Positions 1-7,434 of a stretch of 64,000 nucleotides of DNA are shown here, in pieces (the stretch's first letter is position 1; each line of letters opens with the position of its first letter). The notes under the pieces are model-generated. The model saw only the letters and a list, made by a program, of their open reading frames with translations. It searched no databases and was not told where the DNA came from. A program made the translations under genes and the position numbers. The stretch comes from Amycolatopsis orientalis DSM 43388. GTDB taxonomy: Bacteria > Actinomycetota > Actinomycetes > Mycobacteriales > Pseudonocardiaceae. The stretch is from the NCBI RefSeq assembly GCF_000411975.1, contig NZ_ASXG01000145.1, positions 1-64,000 on the forward strand. The letters run 5' to 3'.

Positions 1-650
1 GCCAGCTCGGCGGGCGTCGGGTCGTCGAACGCGCCCGCCGCTACGGACCCCAGATTCACATGCACGCCGGCGACCCGCTCTGGCGCTACTTCGCCGAGCG
101 CGCCGGCCACTGCCGAACCCCAGTCACCGCCCTGCGCGCCGTAGCGTTCGTAGCCGAGCGAGACCATCAACGCATCCCAGGCGCGCGCGGTGCGAGTGAC
201 GCCCCACCCGGTCGTCTGCGGCTTGTCGCTCCAGCCGTAGCCGGGCAACGACGGCGCGACGACGTGGAACGCGTCCGCCGGGTCGCCGCCGTGCGCGCGC
301 GGATCGGTCAGCGGGCTGATGATCTCCAGGAATTCGAGCACCGAACCCGGCCACCCGTGCGTGAGCACGAGCGGGAACGCGTCCGGCTCCGGCGAGCGGA
401 TGTGCAGGAAATGGATGCCCAGTCCGTCGATCGTGTCGCGGTACTGCGGGAACGCGTTCAGCCGCTCGGCGAACCCGAAGTCGTAGTCCTCCGCCCAGGC
501 ACGACACAGCTCTCGCGCATACGCCAGCGGCACCCCCTGGGACCAGTCGGCCACCGGCTCGCGCTCGGGCCACCGGGTCCGTCGCAGCCGTTCCCGCAGG
601 TCCGCGATCTCCGCTTCGGTGACGCTGACCTCGAACGGCTCGGCGGCCAC
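1..650 (-). CDS. Epoxide hydrolase, EHN-type alpha/beta hydrolase (partial, C-terminus off window)
   Basis: Reading the minus strand from a GTG at 650 gives an open frame to the window edge. The first ~100 residues match the epoxide hydrolase N-terminal (EHN) lid domain, then comes an alpha/beta hydrolase core. HGWPGS supplies the oxyanion-hole signature and GGDWG carries the likely nucleophilic Asp. The GTG is preceded by an AAGGAG ribosome site at the right distance. The family opens epoxides by an Asp-ester mechanism; the substrate cannot be told from sequence. The catalytic His and acid would lie outside the window. It diverges from the CGNR regulator with only ~45 bp between them. Confidence 0.85.
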   Translation of the reverse strand, partial: MAAEPFEVSVTEAEIADLRERLRRTRWPEREPVADWSQGVPLAYARELCRAWAEDYDFGFAERLNAFPQYRDTIDGLGIHFLHIRSPEPDAFPLVLTHGWPGSVLEFLEIISPLTDPRAHGGDPADAFHVVAPSLPGYGWSDKPQTTGWGVTRTARAWDALMVSLGYERYGAQGGDWGSAVAGALGEVAPERVAGVHVNLGSVAAGAFDDPTPAEL

Positions 651-682
651 GACAAGGCTCCTTACGGGTTCTTCTCGGCGAG

Positions 683-688
683 TACCGT
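683..688 (+). promoter_or_regulatory. -10 box (TACCGT) for a leaderless CGNR-regulator mRNA
   Basis: TACCGT fits the actinobacterial TAnnnT -10 and lies 7 bases before the GTG at 696, so the transcript would begin at or next to the start codon. No Shine-Dalgarno sequence precedes that GTG. Confidence 0.5.
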
Positions 689-695
689 GTAACAC

Positions 696-1301
696 GTGAA
701 AGTGGCTATGAGTGTCACGGTAGAGTCGCTTCAGGAGACACGTCAAATGATTCATGCGGGTCACACCGCCTCGGCGGTCCAGACGGCGGTCGACCTGGCC
801 AATACCCTGCGGCCGATCAAGGGCGAGGACGCACTCGAGACCGTGGAACAGCTCCGGGACTTCCTCGTCGGCCGTCCCGCGGGCACGGACTTCTGCCAGC
901 TCACCCGGGCTGACCTGGCAGAAGTCCGTGCGTTGCGCGAGACCGTGCGTGCAGTGCTGGAACGGGCGGCTGCGGACCCGACCGAAGCCGCGGCCCTGCT
1001 CAACGACGGTCTGCGGCGTAGCCGCGCCACCCCGGTGCTGCGCCACGAGGACGACCGCTGGTGGACCGAGGTGACGTCCGACACCGACCGCTGCGCGGCG
1101 CGCCTCGCCGCGACCACGCTCAGCGCACTGGCTTCCGTGATCGCCACGCTCGGTCCCGCTCGTCTAGGCGTGTGCGCCGGATCGACCTGCCGAGCTACTT
1201 TCGTGGACCTCTCGCGCAACGGCTCGAAGCAGTACTGCACCCGAACCTGCGCGCACCGGGCCAGCGTCGCGGCCTACCGGAGCAGGCGCGGCTCGCGTTG
1301 A
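696..1301 (+). CDS. ABATE/CGNR zinc-finger transcriptional regulator
   Basis: 201 aa. The N-terminal ~150 residues look like the helical ABATE domain, which is thought to bind a small ligand. The C-terminus carries the CGNR zinc-finger signature: Cys pair, then D-x-S-R-N-G-S, then a C-x3-C pair followed by an Arg-rich tail. These proteins are usually stand-alone DNA-binding regulators. It lies head to head with the epoxide hydrolase gene, so local control of that gene is plausible but inferred. GTG 696 is chosen because of the -10 box at 683; ATG 708 is an alternative. Confidence 0.8.
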   Translation: MKVAMSVTVESLQETRQMIHAGHTASAVQTAVDLANTLRPIKGEDALETVEQLRDFLVGRPAGTDFCQLTRADLAEVRALRETVRAVLERAAADPTEAAALLNDGLRRSRATPVLRHEDDRWWTEVTSDTDRCAARLAATTLSALASVIATLGPARLGVCAGSTCRATFVDLSRNGSKQYCTRTCAHRASVAAYRSRRGSR

Positions 1302-1360
1302 TCGCCGGCCGGGCTTCGAGGCGAGGCGACCCCGCCTCGATGCGCCACAGCGCAGGCACA

Positions 1361-1366
1361 TAGCGT
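1361..1366 (+). promoter_or_regulatory. -10 box (TAGCGT) for a leaderless CPBP mRNA
   Basis: TAGCGT ends 6 bases before the GTG at 1373, and no ribosome-binding site is visible. This is the spacing expected of a leaderless transcript. Confidence 0.5.
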
Positions 1367-1372
1367 GAACCC

Positions 1373-2095
1373 GTGGCCGAAGACGGTGGGGGAAAGCGAA
1401 TTCTGGGCGCCCATTGGGCGTTCGCCGCGTTCTTTTTCGGAGTAGCCGGCTACTACCTCGTCACCCTGCTCACCGCGGCCGCGTTCAACCGGCACGTCGG
1501 CGACAACGACCCGGTCGAGGCGTACGCGGGACCGCTCCTGCTGCTGGCCTTCCTGCCGAACCTGGTCCTCGGCCTCGGCCCGGCGATCTCGTCGCTGCGG
1601 TACGGCTCCGGCCTGGAACGCGACTTCGGCCTCCGCGTGCGAGGGCGCGACCTGCGCATCGGCCTCGCCTGCGGTCTGCTCGCGCTCGTCGCGGGCTTCG
1701 TGCTGAACGTCGCCGAAATAGCGGTCTTCGGCGGGGACGAGGTGTCCGACAGCCCGCTCACCGACCTGCCGGACGTGTCCGGCGGCCGTCCGGTCTGGCT
1801 GGTCGCGACCGCGCTGGTGCTGGTGGTCGCCGTCCCGCTCACCGAGGAACTGCTGCTGCGCGGGGCGCTGTGGAACGCCCTGCTGCACTACAAGATCCCG
1901 CCGTGGGTGGTGCTCGTGCTCACCTCGATGCTGTTCGCGCTGCTGCACGGCGAGACCACGCGCACGATCGCGCTGTTCGGCCAGGGTCTCGTCCTCGGGC
2001 TGGCGCGGCATTATTCGGGCCGGACCTCGGCGAGCGTGCTCGCGCACGCGGCCAACAACCTGCCGCCCGCCGTCCTGCTGTTCACCGGGCACTGA
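1373..2095 (+). CDS. CPBP-family intramembrane glutamic-type metalloprotease
   Basis: 240 aa with about six to seven hydrophobic segments. The three CPBP (Abi, Rce1-like) motifs are visible: E158-E159-x3-R163 (TEELLLRG), a His in FALLHGE (H192), and the C-terminal HAANN motif (H225, N228/N229). Rce1 relatives cleave prenylated proteins; bacterial members have been linked to bacteriocin self-immunity and membrane-protein handling. The substrate here is unknown. A second, non-identical CPBP gene follows ~100 bp downstream, so this looks like a paralogous pair. Confidence 0.88.
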   Translation: MAEDGGGKRILGAHWAFAAFFFGVAGYYLVTLLTAAAFNRHVGDNDPVEAYAGPLLLLAFLPNLVLGLGPAISSLRYGSGLERDFGLRVRGRDLRIGLACGLLALVAGFVLNVAEIAVFGGDEVSDSPLTDLPDVSGGRPVWLVATALVLVVAVPLTEELLLRGALWNALLHYKIPPWVVLVLTSMLFALLHGETTRTIALFGQGLVLGLARHYSGRTSASVLAHAANNLPPAVLLFTGH

Positions 2096-2157
2096 GCGCG
2101 GCGGAAAAGCCGGAAACCGGTGACCAGCCGAGTACTGTGCGAAACCATTCCGGCCGC

Positions 2158-2202
2158 TAGGCTCGACCGGTGAGCAGAGCGAGCACGGGGAGGCGGGCGT
2201 GA
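2158..2202 (+). promoter_or_regulatory. -10 box plus leaderless 10-codon upstream ORF coupled to the second CPBP gene
   Basis: TAGGCT at 2158-2163 is followed 6 bases later by a GTG at 2170. That GTG opens a 10-codon reading frame whose TGA (2200-2202) overlaps the GTG start of the CPBP gene at 2199 (GTGA). The short frame contains the GGGGAGG ribosome site of the downstream gene. This geometry would couple CPBP translation to a leaderless mini-ORF; it is read from sequence only. Confidence 0.4.
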
Positions 2203-2990
2203 CCGCATCACAGCCCGGCGAACCCATCTCCCGTGCGCTCACCCCGGAGGACTTCGTGGCCGAACCGAGGCCGTTCCCGGCGCATCGCTGGGGATTCGGG
2301 GCGTTCCTGCTGGTCGAGGCTGTGCTGCTGGCGTCGGCCGCGTTCATCGGCGCGCTGTCCGGTCCGACGGCTGCGGGCCGGCCGCTGCCGATCAGCACGG
2401 TACTGCTCGGCACGATGCTGCCCACCATGATCGCCGCCGGAGCCGCGGTGCTGATCACCCTCGTGCGCGGCAACGGTCCCAAGCTCGACCTGCGGCTCGC
2501 GTGGCGCTGGGCGGACGTCTGGACCGGGCTCAAATTCGGCCTGCTCGGCCTGGTGCTCACGTCGCTGAGCGCCTACGTGTGGACCCAGCTGGTCGGCAGC
2601 GCGAACGCGACGTCGGCGATCAGCGCGCTGGTCGACGACCGCAAAATGTCCGTGCCCGCCGCCGCGGTGATGTTCGGCTACCTGTGGCTGCTCGGGCCGA
2701 TCTGCGAGGAGATCATCTACCGCGGCCTGCTCTGGGGAGCGGTGGAACGGCTGCAGTGGCGCAGCGAACGCTTCGGCCGGGTCGCCGCGTTCCTGCTGTC
2801 CACCGCGGTCTTCGCGGCCAGCCACCTGGAACCGCTGCGCACCACGCTGCTGCTGGTGATCTCCATCCCGATCGGGCTGGCGAGGCTGTCCACCGGCAGG
2901 CTGGCCGGCAGCATCGTCGCGCACGCGGTCAACAACTTCCTGCCGGCGGTCGCGATCCTGCTCGGTTCGCTCGGCCTCGCGTCCTTCTGA
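2199..2990 (+). CDS. CPBP-family intramembrane glutamic-type metalloprotease
   Basis: 263 aa. After a ~28-residue cytoplasmic N-terminus come about seven membrane segments. Motifs are E170-E171-x3-R175 (CEEIIYRG), H209 in FAASHLE, and H242 with N245/N246 (AHAVNN). It is the second CPBP gene of the pair and probably arose by an old duplication, since similarity outside the motifs is low. The start follows GGGGAGG and overlaps the stop of a mini-ORF. Substrate unknown. Confidence 0.88.
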   Translation: MTASQPGEPISRALTPEDFVAEPRPFPAHRWGFGAFLLVEAVLLASAAFIGALSGPTAAGRPLPISTVLLGTMLPTMIAAGAAVLITLVRGNGPKLDLRLAWRWADVWTGLKFGLLGLVLTSLSAYVWTQLVGSANATSAISALVDDRKMSVPAAAVMFGYLWLLGPICEEIIYRGLLWGAVERLQWRSERFGRVAAFLLSTAVFAASHLEPLRTTLLLVISIPIGLARLSTGRLAGSIVAHAVNNFLPAVAILLGSLGLASF

Positions 2991-3046
2991 CGCTGGTCAC
3001 GCACGTCTAACCGGGGCCTTGTGCGGGCGCGGCGACGGGCATCTGG

Positions 3047-3180
3047 CAGAATGTTTGCTTGCCCGCTTCCGCCGGACCCTCTCGCCGTGTGGAAGCTCCT
3101 GACCTCCGGGCGTCGCAAGCCTGTCCCCACGGGCTCGGCGCACGCCCCGCACCACACAGCACTGAGGAGTACCCACACCC
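3047..3180 (+). promoter_or_regulatory. Promoter (-10 CAGAAT) and leader of the rpsP operon
   Basis: CAGAAT at 3047-3052 is the best -10 candidate in the gap before rpsP. It would give a leader of ~120 nt. No -35 consensus is obvious. TGAGGAG just before the GTG at 3181 is the ribosome site. Confidence 0.4.
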
Positions 3181-3624
3181 GTGGCCGTCAAGATCAAGCT
3201 GCAGCGCCTCGGCAAGATCCGTGCGCCGTACTACCGCATCATCATCGCCGACGCGCGCACCCGCCGGGACGGCAAGGCCATCGAGACGATCGGCAAGTAC
3301 CACCCGAAGGAAGAGCCGAGCCTCATCGAGGTCGACACCGAGCGGGCGCAGTACTGGCTGGGCGTCGGCGCGCAGCCGACCGAGCCGGTCCAGCGCATCC
3401 TCGAGATCACCGGCGACTGGCAGAAGTTCAAGGGCCTGCCGGGCGCCGAGGGCACCCTGAAGGTGGCCGAGCCGAAGCCGTCCAAGCAGGACCTGTTCAA
3501 CGCGGCGCTGGCCGCGGCCGGCGAGGAGCCCTCCACCGAGGCCGTCACGCCGAAGAAGAAGTCGGCCCCGAAGAAGGCCGAGGCCGAGAAGGCTGAAGCG
3601 GCTGAGGGCGAGAAGTCCGAGTGA
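3181..3624 (+). CDS. rpsP: 30S ribosomal protein S16
   Basis: 147 aa. The first ~85 residues are classic S16, starting MAVKIKLQRLGK and containing YYRIIIADART and IGKYHP. The remaining ~60 residues are a low-complexity Lys/Ala/Glu tail, as seen in many actinobacterial S16 proteins. S16 helps assemble the 30S body. First gene of the rpsP-khpA-rimM-trmD cluster; its stop overlaps the khpA GTG by 4 bp, indicating translational coupling. Confidence 0.97.
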   Translation: MAVKIKLQRLGKIRAPYYRIIIADARTRRDGKAIETIGKYHPKEEPSLIEVDTERAQYWLGVGAQPTEPVQRILEITGDWQKFKGLPGAEGTLKVAEPKPSKQDLFNAALAAAGEEPSTEAVTPKKKSAPKKAEAEKAEAAEGEKSE

Positions 3625-3860
3625 GCTTCCTCGCCGACTCCCTCGAGCACCTGGTGCGCGGGATCGTCGACAACCCGGACGAGGTCCGGGTCGAGCTGCT
3701 GACCACGCGTCGTGGCCGCACGCTCGAGGTGCACGTCCACCCCGACGACCTCGGCAAGGTGATCGGCCGGGGCGGGCGCACCGCGACCGCTCTGCGCACC
3801 GTGATGGGCGGCATCGGCGGCCGCGGCGTCCGCGTGGACGTCGTCGACACCGACCGCTGA
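3621..3860 (+). CDS. khpA: KH-domain RNA-binding protein KhpA
   Basis: 79 aa, a single KH domain with the GxxG loop at IGRGGRTA, where the minimal KhpA family binds single-stranded RNA. KhpA acts with KhpB in other Gram-positive bacteria on RNA turnover, cell size and division. The position between rpsP and rimM is conserved in many bacteria. Start GTG overlaps the rpsP stop. Confidence 0.93.
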   Translation: MSFLADSLEHLVRGIVDNPDEVRVELLTTRRGRTLEVHVHPDDLGKVIGRGGRTATALRTVMGGIGGRGVRVDVVDTDR

Positions 3861-3885
3861 CCCGGAATCTCGGAAACGGTCAGGT

Positions 3886-4401
3886 ATGGACGTCGTAGTC
3901 GGCCGTATCGCGAAGGCGCACGGCATCCGCGGCGAGCTCGCGGTCGACGTGCGCACGGATTCGCCGCAGGAGCGGTTCGCGATCGGTGCGGTCGTCACGA
4001 CGAAGCTGCGCGACGGCAGCACGAGAGAACTCACCATCGCAGCCGCCCGCGAACACAGCGGGCGGCTGCTGGTGCGTTTCGAGGAAGTGCTCACGCGCGA
4101 CGTCGCGGAAACCCTGCGCGGCGCGCTGCTGCTGGCGGACACCGGCGCGCTGCCGCCCACGGACGACCCGGACGAGTTCTACGACCACGAGCTGGCCGGC
4201 CTGCGCGCCGAACTGGCCGACGGGACCGTTGTGGGCAAGGTCGTCGAGGTCGTCCACTCGCCGGCCGGGGAATTGCTCGAACTCGATCACGACGGACGCT
4301 CGGTGCTGGTGCCTTTCGTCCGCGCCATCGTCCCGGTGGTGGACGTCGCCGGGGGCCGGGTCGTGCTCGATCCGCCCGAAGGCCTCCTCGACGCTGATTG
4401 A
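3886..4401 (+). CDS. rimM: Ribosome maturation factor RimM
   Basis: 171 aa. N-terminal RimM beta-barrel (VVGRIAKAHGIRGE, residues ~4-17) and C-terminal PRC-barrel (YDHELAGL, VVHSPAGELLEL, VPFVRAIVPVVD). RimM binds S19 and helps mature the 30S head and 16S rRNA 3' domain. Short gap after khpA. Downstream it is separated from trmD by an inserted secreted-protein gene, which is not the usual layout. Confidence 0.95.
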   Translation: MDVVVGRIAKAHGIRGELAVDVRTDSPQERFAIGAVVTTKLRDGSTRELTIAAAREHSGRLLVRFEEVLTRDVAETLRGALLLADTGALPPTDDPDEFYDHELAGLRAELADGTVVGKVVEVVHSPAGELLELDHDGRSVLVPFVRAIVPVVDVAGGRVVLDPPEGLLDAD

Positions 4402-4411
4402 GGGGGAGTTC

Positions 4412-5119
4412 GTGAAGTTCTGGACGAAGGCCGTTTTCGCAGCCGTTCTGGCCACCGCTTTCGCCGCGCCGCCCGCGCGGGCCGCTTCGCCGGTGTACGG
4501 CGACTTCTCGCTGATGTTCCAGCGCAGCGCCGGCCAGTACGCGCCGCCGGGGGAGAAGGCGTTCCAGTGGGCCTGGTCGCCGCAGTCGGCCACCGAATCG
4601 CAGATCACCTGGGGCGACCCGGTCACGTGGCCGCCGGCGACCGCCGAGCACTTCGTCCGCTCGGGCGACTGGGTGCTGATCGACGGCTGGGACGGCAACG
4701 GCACGTACTACTCGGAGCGCGTCACCGAAGAATTCGCCTGCGACGGCGCGAAGTGCACGCCGATCCCGTCCGACGGCGGCCGCCAGCACTATGTGCGCTG
4801 GACCGTGCCGTCCACCGACTACCGGCTCATCGCGCGCGGCACGATCACCGAGAAGAGCTCGGGCAAGGTCGTCCGCTTCGAGCACCTGCAGACGTGGGGC
4901 GCGCCGGCTCCGTGCTCAAACGCCCGCTTCGGGGCGCGCACGTGCATCACGCAGACCGAGACGTGGTCGGACGACAACGGGCTGCCCGCCGGGTCGCCGA
5001 TCCGCCAGACCCTGCACCGCAGCATGAAAATCGCGAAGGGACTCGGCATGGCCTTCGCGATCGACCAGGACGTCCCGAACCCGTGGCACGCCGAGGCCAC
5101 CGAGTACTGGAACTGGTAA
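4412..5119 (+). CDS. Secreted protein of unknown function inserted between rimM and trmD
   Basis: 235 aa. GTG 4412 is chosen because AGGGGGAG lies directly upstream; the open frame extends further upstream only inside rimM. The N-terminus is a clean Sec signal peptide (FWTKAVFAAVLATAFAA, then APPARAAS). The mature part is rich in Trp, Tyr and Gly and has four Cys in two close pairs (FACDGAKC and APCSNARFGARTC), which suggests two disulfides in an extracellular fold. No enzyme motif recognised. It sits 10 bp after rimM and 4 bp before trmD, so it must be co-transcribed with RNA-processing genes although its product is exported. Confidence 0.8.
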   Translation: MKFWTKAVFAAVLATAFAAPPARAASPVYGDFSLMFQRSAGQYAPPGEKAFQWAWSPQSATESQITWGDPVTWPPATAEHFVRSGDWVLIDGWDGNGTYYSERVTEEFACDGAKCTPIPSDGGRQHYVRWTVPSTDYRLIARGTITEKSSGKVVRFEHLQTWGAPAPCSNARFGARTCITQTETWSDDNGLPAGSPIRQTLHRSMKIAKGLGMAFAIDQDVPNPWHAEATEYWNW

Positions 5120-5123
5120 CCGC

Positions 5124-5870
5124 TTGCGCATCGACGTCGTCACCATTTTCCCCGAGTACCTCGACCCGCTGCGTGCCGCGCTGCTGGGCCGGGCGATCGA
5201 CCGCGGCCTGATCGAGGTCGGCGTGCACGACCTGCGCGACTGGACCCACGACGTGCACCGCGCGGTCGACGACGCGCCGTACGGTGGCGGCCCCGGCATG
5301 GTGATGAAGCCGCAGATCTGGGGCCCCGCCCTGGACGACGTGTGCGGCGACGGGACCCGGCTCGTGGTCCCGACCCCGGCGGGCAAGCCGTTCACCCAGG
5401 AGCTGGCGCACGCCTACGCCGAGGAAAAGCACCTGGTGTTCGCGTGCGGCCGCTACGAGGGCATCGACCAGCGGGTCGTCGACGACGCGGCCCGCCGGAT
5501 GCCGGTCGACGAGGTCTCCATCGGCGACTACGTGCTGGTCGGCGGCGAGGCCGCGGTGCTGGTGATCGTCGAGGCCGTGGTCCGGCTGCTGCCGGGCGTG
5601 CTCGGCAACGCGCGGTCGGCGGCCGAGGACTCGTTCTCCGACGGCCTGCTCGAAGGCCCCAGCTACACCCGCCCGGAAGTATGGCGCGACCTGGCGGTGC
5701 CGGAGGTGCTGCGCTCGGGCAACCACGCGCTGATCGACCGCTGGCGGCGCGACCAGGCGCTGGAACGCACCGCACGGCGGCGGCCCGATCTGCTGGCCCG
5801 GCTGCCCGAGGGGAGCCTGGACAAGCGGGACCGCGAGGTGCTCGAAAGGCTGGACGACCAGCCCGGATAG
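5124..5870 (+). CDS. trmD: tRNA (guanine37-N1)-methyltransferase TrmD
   Basis: 248 aa SPOUT methyltransferase. Recognisable motifs are IDVVTIFPEYLDP at the start, PYGGGPGMVMKP, CGRYEGIDQRV and IGDYVLVGGE, the last two forming the knotted SAM site. It makes m1G37 in tRNAs and so prevents +1 frameshifting. The start is a TTG at 5124 with no strong ribosome site, four bases after the stop of the secreted protein, suggesting coupled translation. Confidence 0.96.
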   Translation: MRIDVVTIFPEYLDPLRAALLGRAIDRGLIEVGVHDLRDWTHDVHRAVDDAPYGGGPGMVMKPQIWGPALDDVCGDGTRLVVPTPAGKPFTQELAHAYAEEKHLVFACGRYEGIDQRVVDDAARRMPVDEVSIGDYVLVGGEAAVLVIVEAVVRLLPGVLGNARSAAEDSFSDGLLEGPSYTRPEVWRDLAVPEVLRSGNHALIDRWRRDQALERTARRRPDLLARLPEGSLDKRDREVLERLDDQPG

Positions 5871-5900
5871 GCCCCGTGCGAGGTCTCCGGGGGCCTCTGC

Positions 5901-5906
5901 CATAAT
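5901..5906 (+). promoter_or_regulatory. -10 box (CATAAT) for the rplS leader transcript
   Basis: CATAAT matches the TATAAT consensus in 5 of 6 positions. It predicts a start near 5912-5913, where the first helix of the folded leader begins. No convincing -35 element is present. Confidence 0.5.
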
Positions 5907-5912
5907 GAATCA

Positions 5913-6020
5913 GTTGGCGTGACGCGTAGTGGTTGACAACTGCTCGTGGCGGCTGTCGAAGCCGCGAGGCCAACCGTGAATGCCATCAGCCCTGGGTTAG
6001 TCACAGTGACTCTGACTGTG
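5913..6020 (+). ncRNA. Structured 5' leader of rplS: candidate three-way junction plus switching hairpin
   Basis: GTTGGC at 5913-5918 pairs with GCCAAC at 5969-5974. Between them are two further hairpins: 5928-5934 with 5938-5944 (7 pairs, two of them G-T) and GCGGCT 5949-5954 with AGCCGC 5960-5965. This is a closed three-way junction starting at the predicted transcription start. Downstream, CACAGT 6002-6007 can pair with ACTGTG 6015-6020, or AGTCAC/GTGACT around 6005 can pair instead, giving mutually exclusive stems. A ribosomal-protein leader that senses L19 is a reasonable inference; I do not recognise it as a described motif. Confidence 0.45.
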
Positions 6021-6066
6021 CGCTCAAGCTGTACGTAAGCCACACGAATACGAGGACGGACCACCG

Positions 6067-6435
6067 ATGAACACCCTGGACGCGCTGGACGCGCAGTCAC
6101 TGCGTTCCGACATCCCGGACTTCCGCCCCGGCGACACGCTCAAGGTGCACGTCCGCGTCATCGAGGGCAACCGCGAGCGCAACCAGGTCTTCCAGGGCGT
6201 CGTGATCCGCCGGCAGGGCGGCGGCATCCGGGAGACCTTCACCGTGCGCAAGGTTTCGTTCGGCGTCGGCGTCGAGCGCACCTTCCCGGTGCACTCGCCG
6301 AACCTGTCGCAGGTCGAGGTCTTCAAGCGCGGCGACGTGCGCCGGGCGAAGCTGTACTACCTGCGCGAGCTGCGCGGCAAGAAGGCGAAGATCAAGGAGC
6401 GCCGCGAGAACCGCGAGACCACCTCCGCCTCCTGA
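6067..6435 (+). CDS. rplS: 50S ribosomal protein L19
   Basis: 122 aa, full length for L19. FRPGDTLKVHVRVIEGNRER, FQGVVIRRQGGG and FTVRKVSFGVGVERTFPVHSP are family hallmarks. L19 sits at the 30S-50S interface. Separated from trmD by ~195 bp holding its own promoter and structured leader, so it can be regulated apart from the upstream operon. Confidence 0.97.
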   Translation: MNTLDALDAQSLRSDIPDFRPGDTLKVHVRVIEGNRERNQVFQGVVIRRQGGGIRETFTVRKVSFGVGVERTFPVHSPNLSQVEVFKRGDVRRAKLYYLRELRGKKAKIKERRENRETTSAS

Positions 6436-6445
6436 GTGACGAGTC

Positions 6446-6460
6446 GGCTACCGGTAGCCT
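6446..6460 (+). promoter_or_regulatory. 14-bp palindrome with -10 box (TAGCCT) at the lepB start
   Basis: GGCTACCGGTAGCC (6446-6459) is a perfect palindrome between rplS and lepB. Its right half forms TAGCCT (6455-6460), 6 bases before the lepB GTG at 6467. It could be a weak terminator stem, an operator over a leaderless promoter, or both. Confidence 0.4.
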
Positions 6461-6466
6461 GGCGAC

Positions 6467-7393
6467 GTGGTCGAACCTGTGTCGCGGAACGCCGATGAGG
6501 ACGGCCCCGAACGCCCGGAGGAGGACCAGGAACGGTCCGGCGGGCGTCGGGGGTCGCACCGGCGAGGCAAGTCCTCGAAAAAGCGGTCGTTCTGGAAGGA
6601 ACTGCCGATCCTGATCGTGATCGCCCTGGTGCTCACGATCCTGATCCAGGCGTTCCTCGCCAAGGTCTACATGATCCCCTCGGGATCCATGGAGGCCACG
6701 CTGCACGGCTGCCCCGGCTGCACCGGCGACCGGATCCTGGTCGACCGCGTCACCTACGACTTCACCGACCCCTCCCCGGGGGACGTGATCGTGTTCAAGG
6801 GCCCGCCCGCGTGGACCGAGAACGAGATCGCACCGCAGGAGTCGAGCAACATCGTCGTCCGCGCGCTGCGCGGCCTCGGCTCGCTGGTCGGCTTCGCGCC
6901 GCCGGACGAGCGCGACTTCGTCAAGCGCGTCATCGCCACCGGCGGCCAGACCGTCCAGTGCTGCGACGACCGCAACCGGGTGATCGTCGACGGCAAGGCC
7001 CTCGACGAGCCCTACATCCACTGGGAAGACAAGAACCACCCCGTCCAGGAGTCGTTCGCCCCGGTGAAGGTCCCGCAGGGCGCGCTCTGGGTGATGGGCG
7101 ACAACCGCAACAACTCCGCCGACTCGCGCTATCAGGGCGGCGGCGGTCCCAACGGTGCGGTGCCCGTCGACGACGTCATCGGCAAGGCCCGCATCATCGT
7201 GCTGCCGCCGAGCCGCTGGGGCGGGATTTCGGACCACAACCCGCAGCAGAACGCCCAGCCGGTCGCGCTCGGCGCGCCCGCGTGGCAGCAAGGGCTGCCG
7301 CTGGGCATCGGTTTCGCCACCGCGGTGCCGACGCTTTTCGTCGGACGCCGGTTGAAGGCAGGCCTCCGCAAGGCGGCCGGCCGGAGACGGTAA
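6467..7393 (+). CDS. lepB: Type I signal peptidase
   Basis: 308 aa. A ~45-residue charged cytoplasmic N-terminus, one membrane helix (~46-64) and the catalytic box PSGSME with nucleophile Ser74. The general-base Lys153 is in RDFVKRVIA, and GDNRNNSADSR is box E. A second hydrophobic stretch at ~275-292 gives a C-terminal anchor, common in actinobacterial SipX proteins. Two Cys pairs (GCPGC and QCC) lie in the extracellular part. It cleaves Sec and Tat signal peptides at the membrane outer face. No ribosome site, so it is probably leaderless. Confidence 0.95.
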   Translation: MVEPVSRNADEDGPERPEEDQERSGGRRGSHRRGKSSKKRSFWKELPILIVIALVLTILIQAFLAKVYMIPSGSMEATLHGCPGCTGDRILVDRVTYDFTDPSPGDVIVFKGPPAWTENEIAPQESSNIVVRALRGLGSLVGFAPPDERDFVKRVIATGGQTVQCCDDRNRVIVDGKALDEPYIHWEDKNHPVQESFAPVKVPQGALWVMGDNRNNSADSRYQGGGGPNGAVPVDDVIGKARIIVLPPSRWGGISDHNPQQNAQPVALGAPAWQQGLPLGIGFATAVPTLFVGRRLKAGLRKAAGRRR

Positions 7394-7434
7394 GCGGTGC
7401 GTCCCGTCGTCCGCGACTCCCGGGTGGTGTTTCG

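Noticed and set aside
3986..4411. Upstream extension of the secreted-protein frame inside rimM
   Set aside because: It reads rimM in the wrong frame, gives Arg/Ser-rich nonsense, and the signal peptide with its ribosome site fixes the start at 4412.
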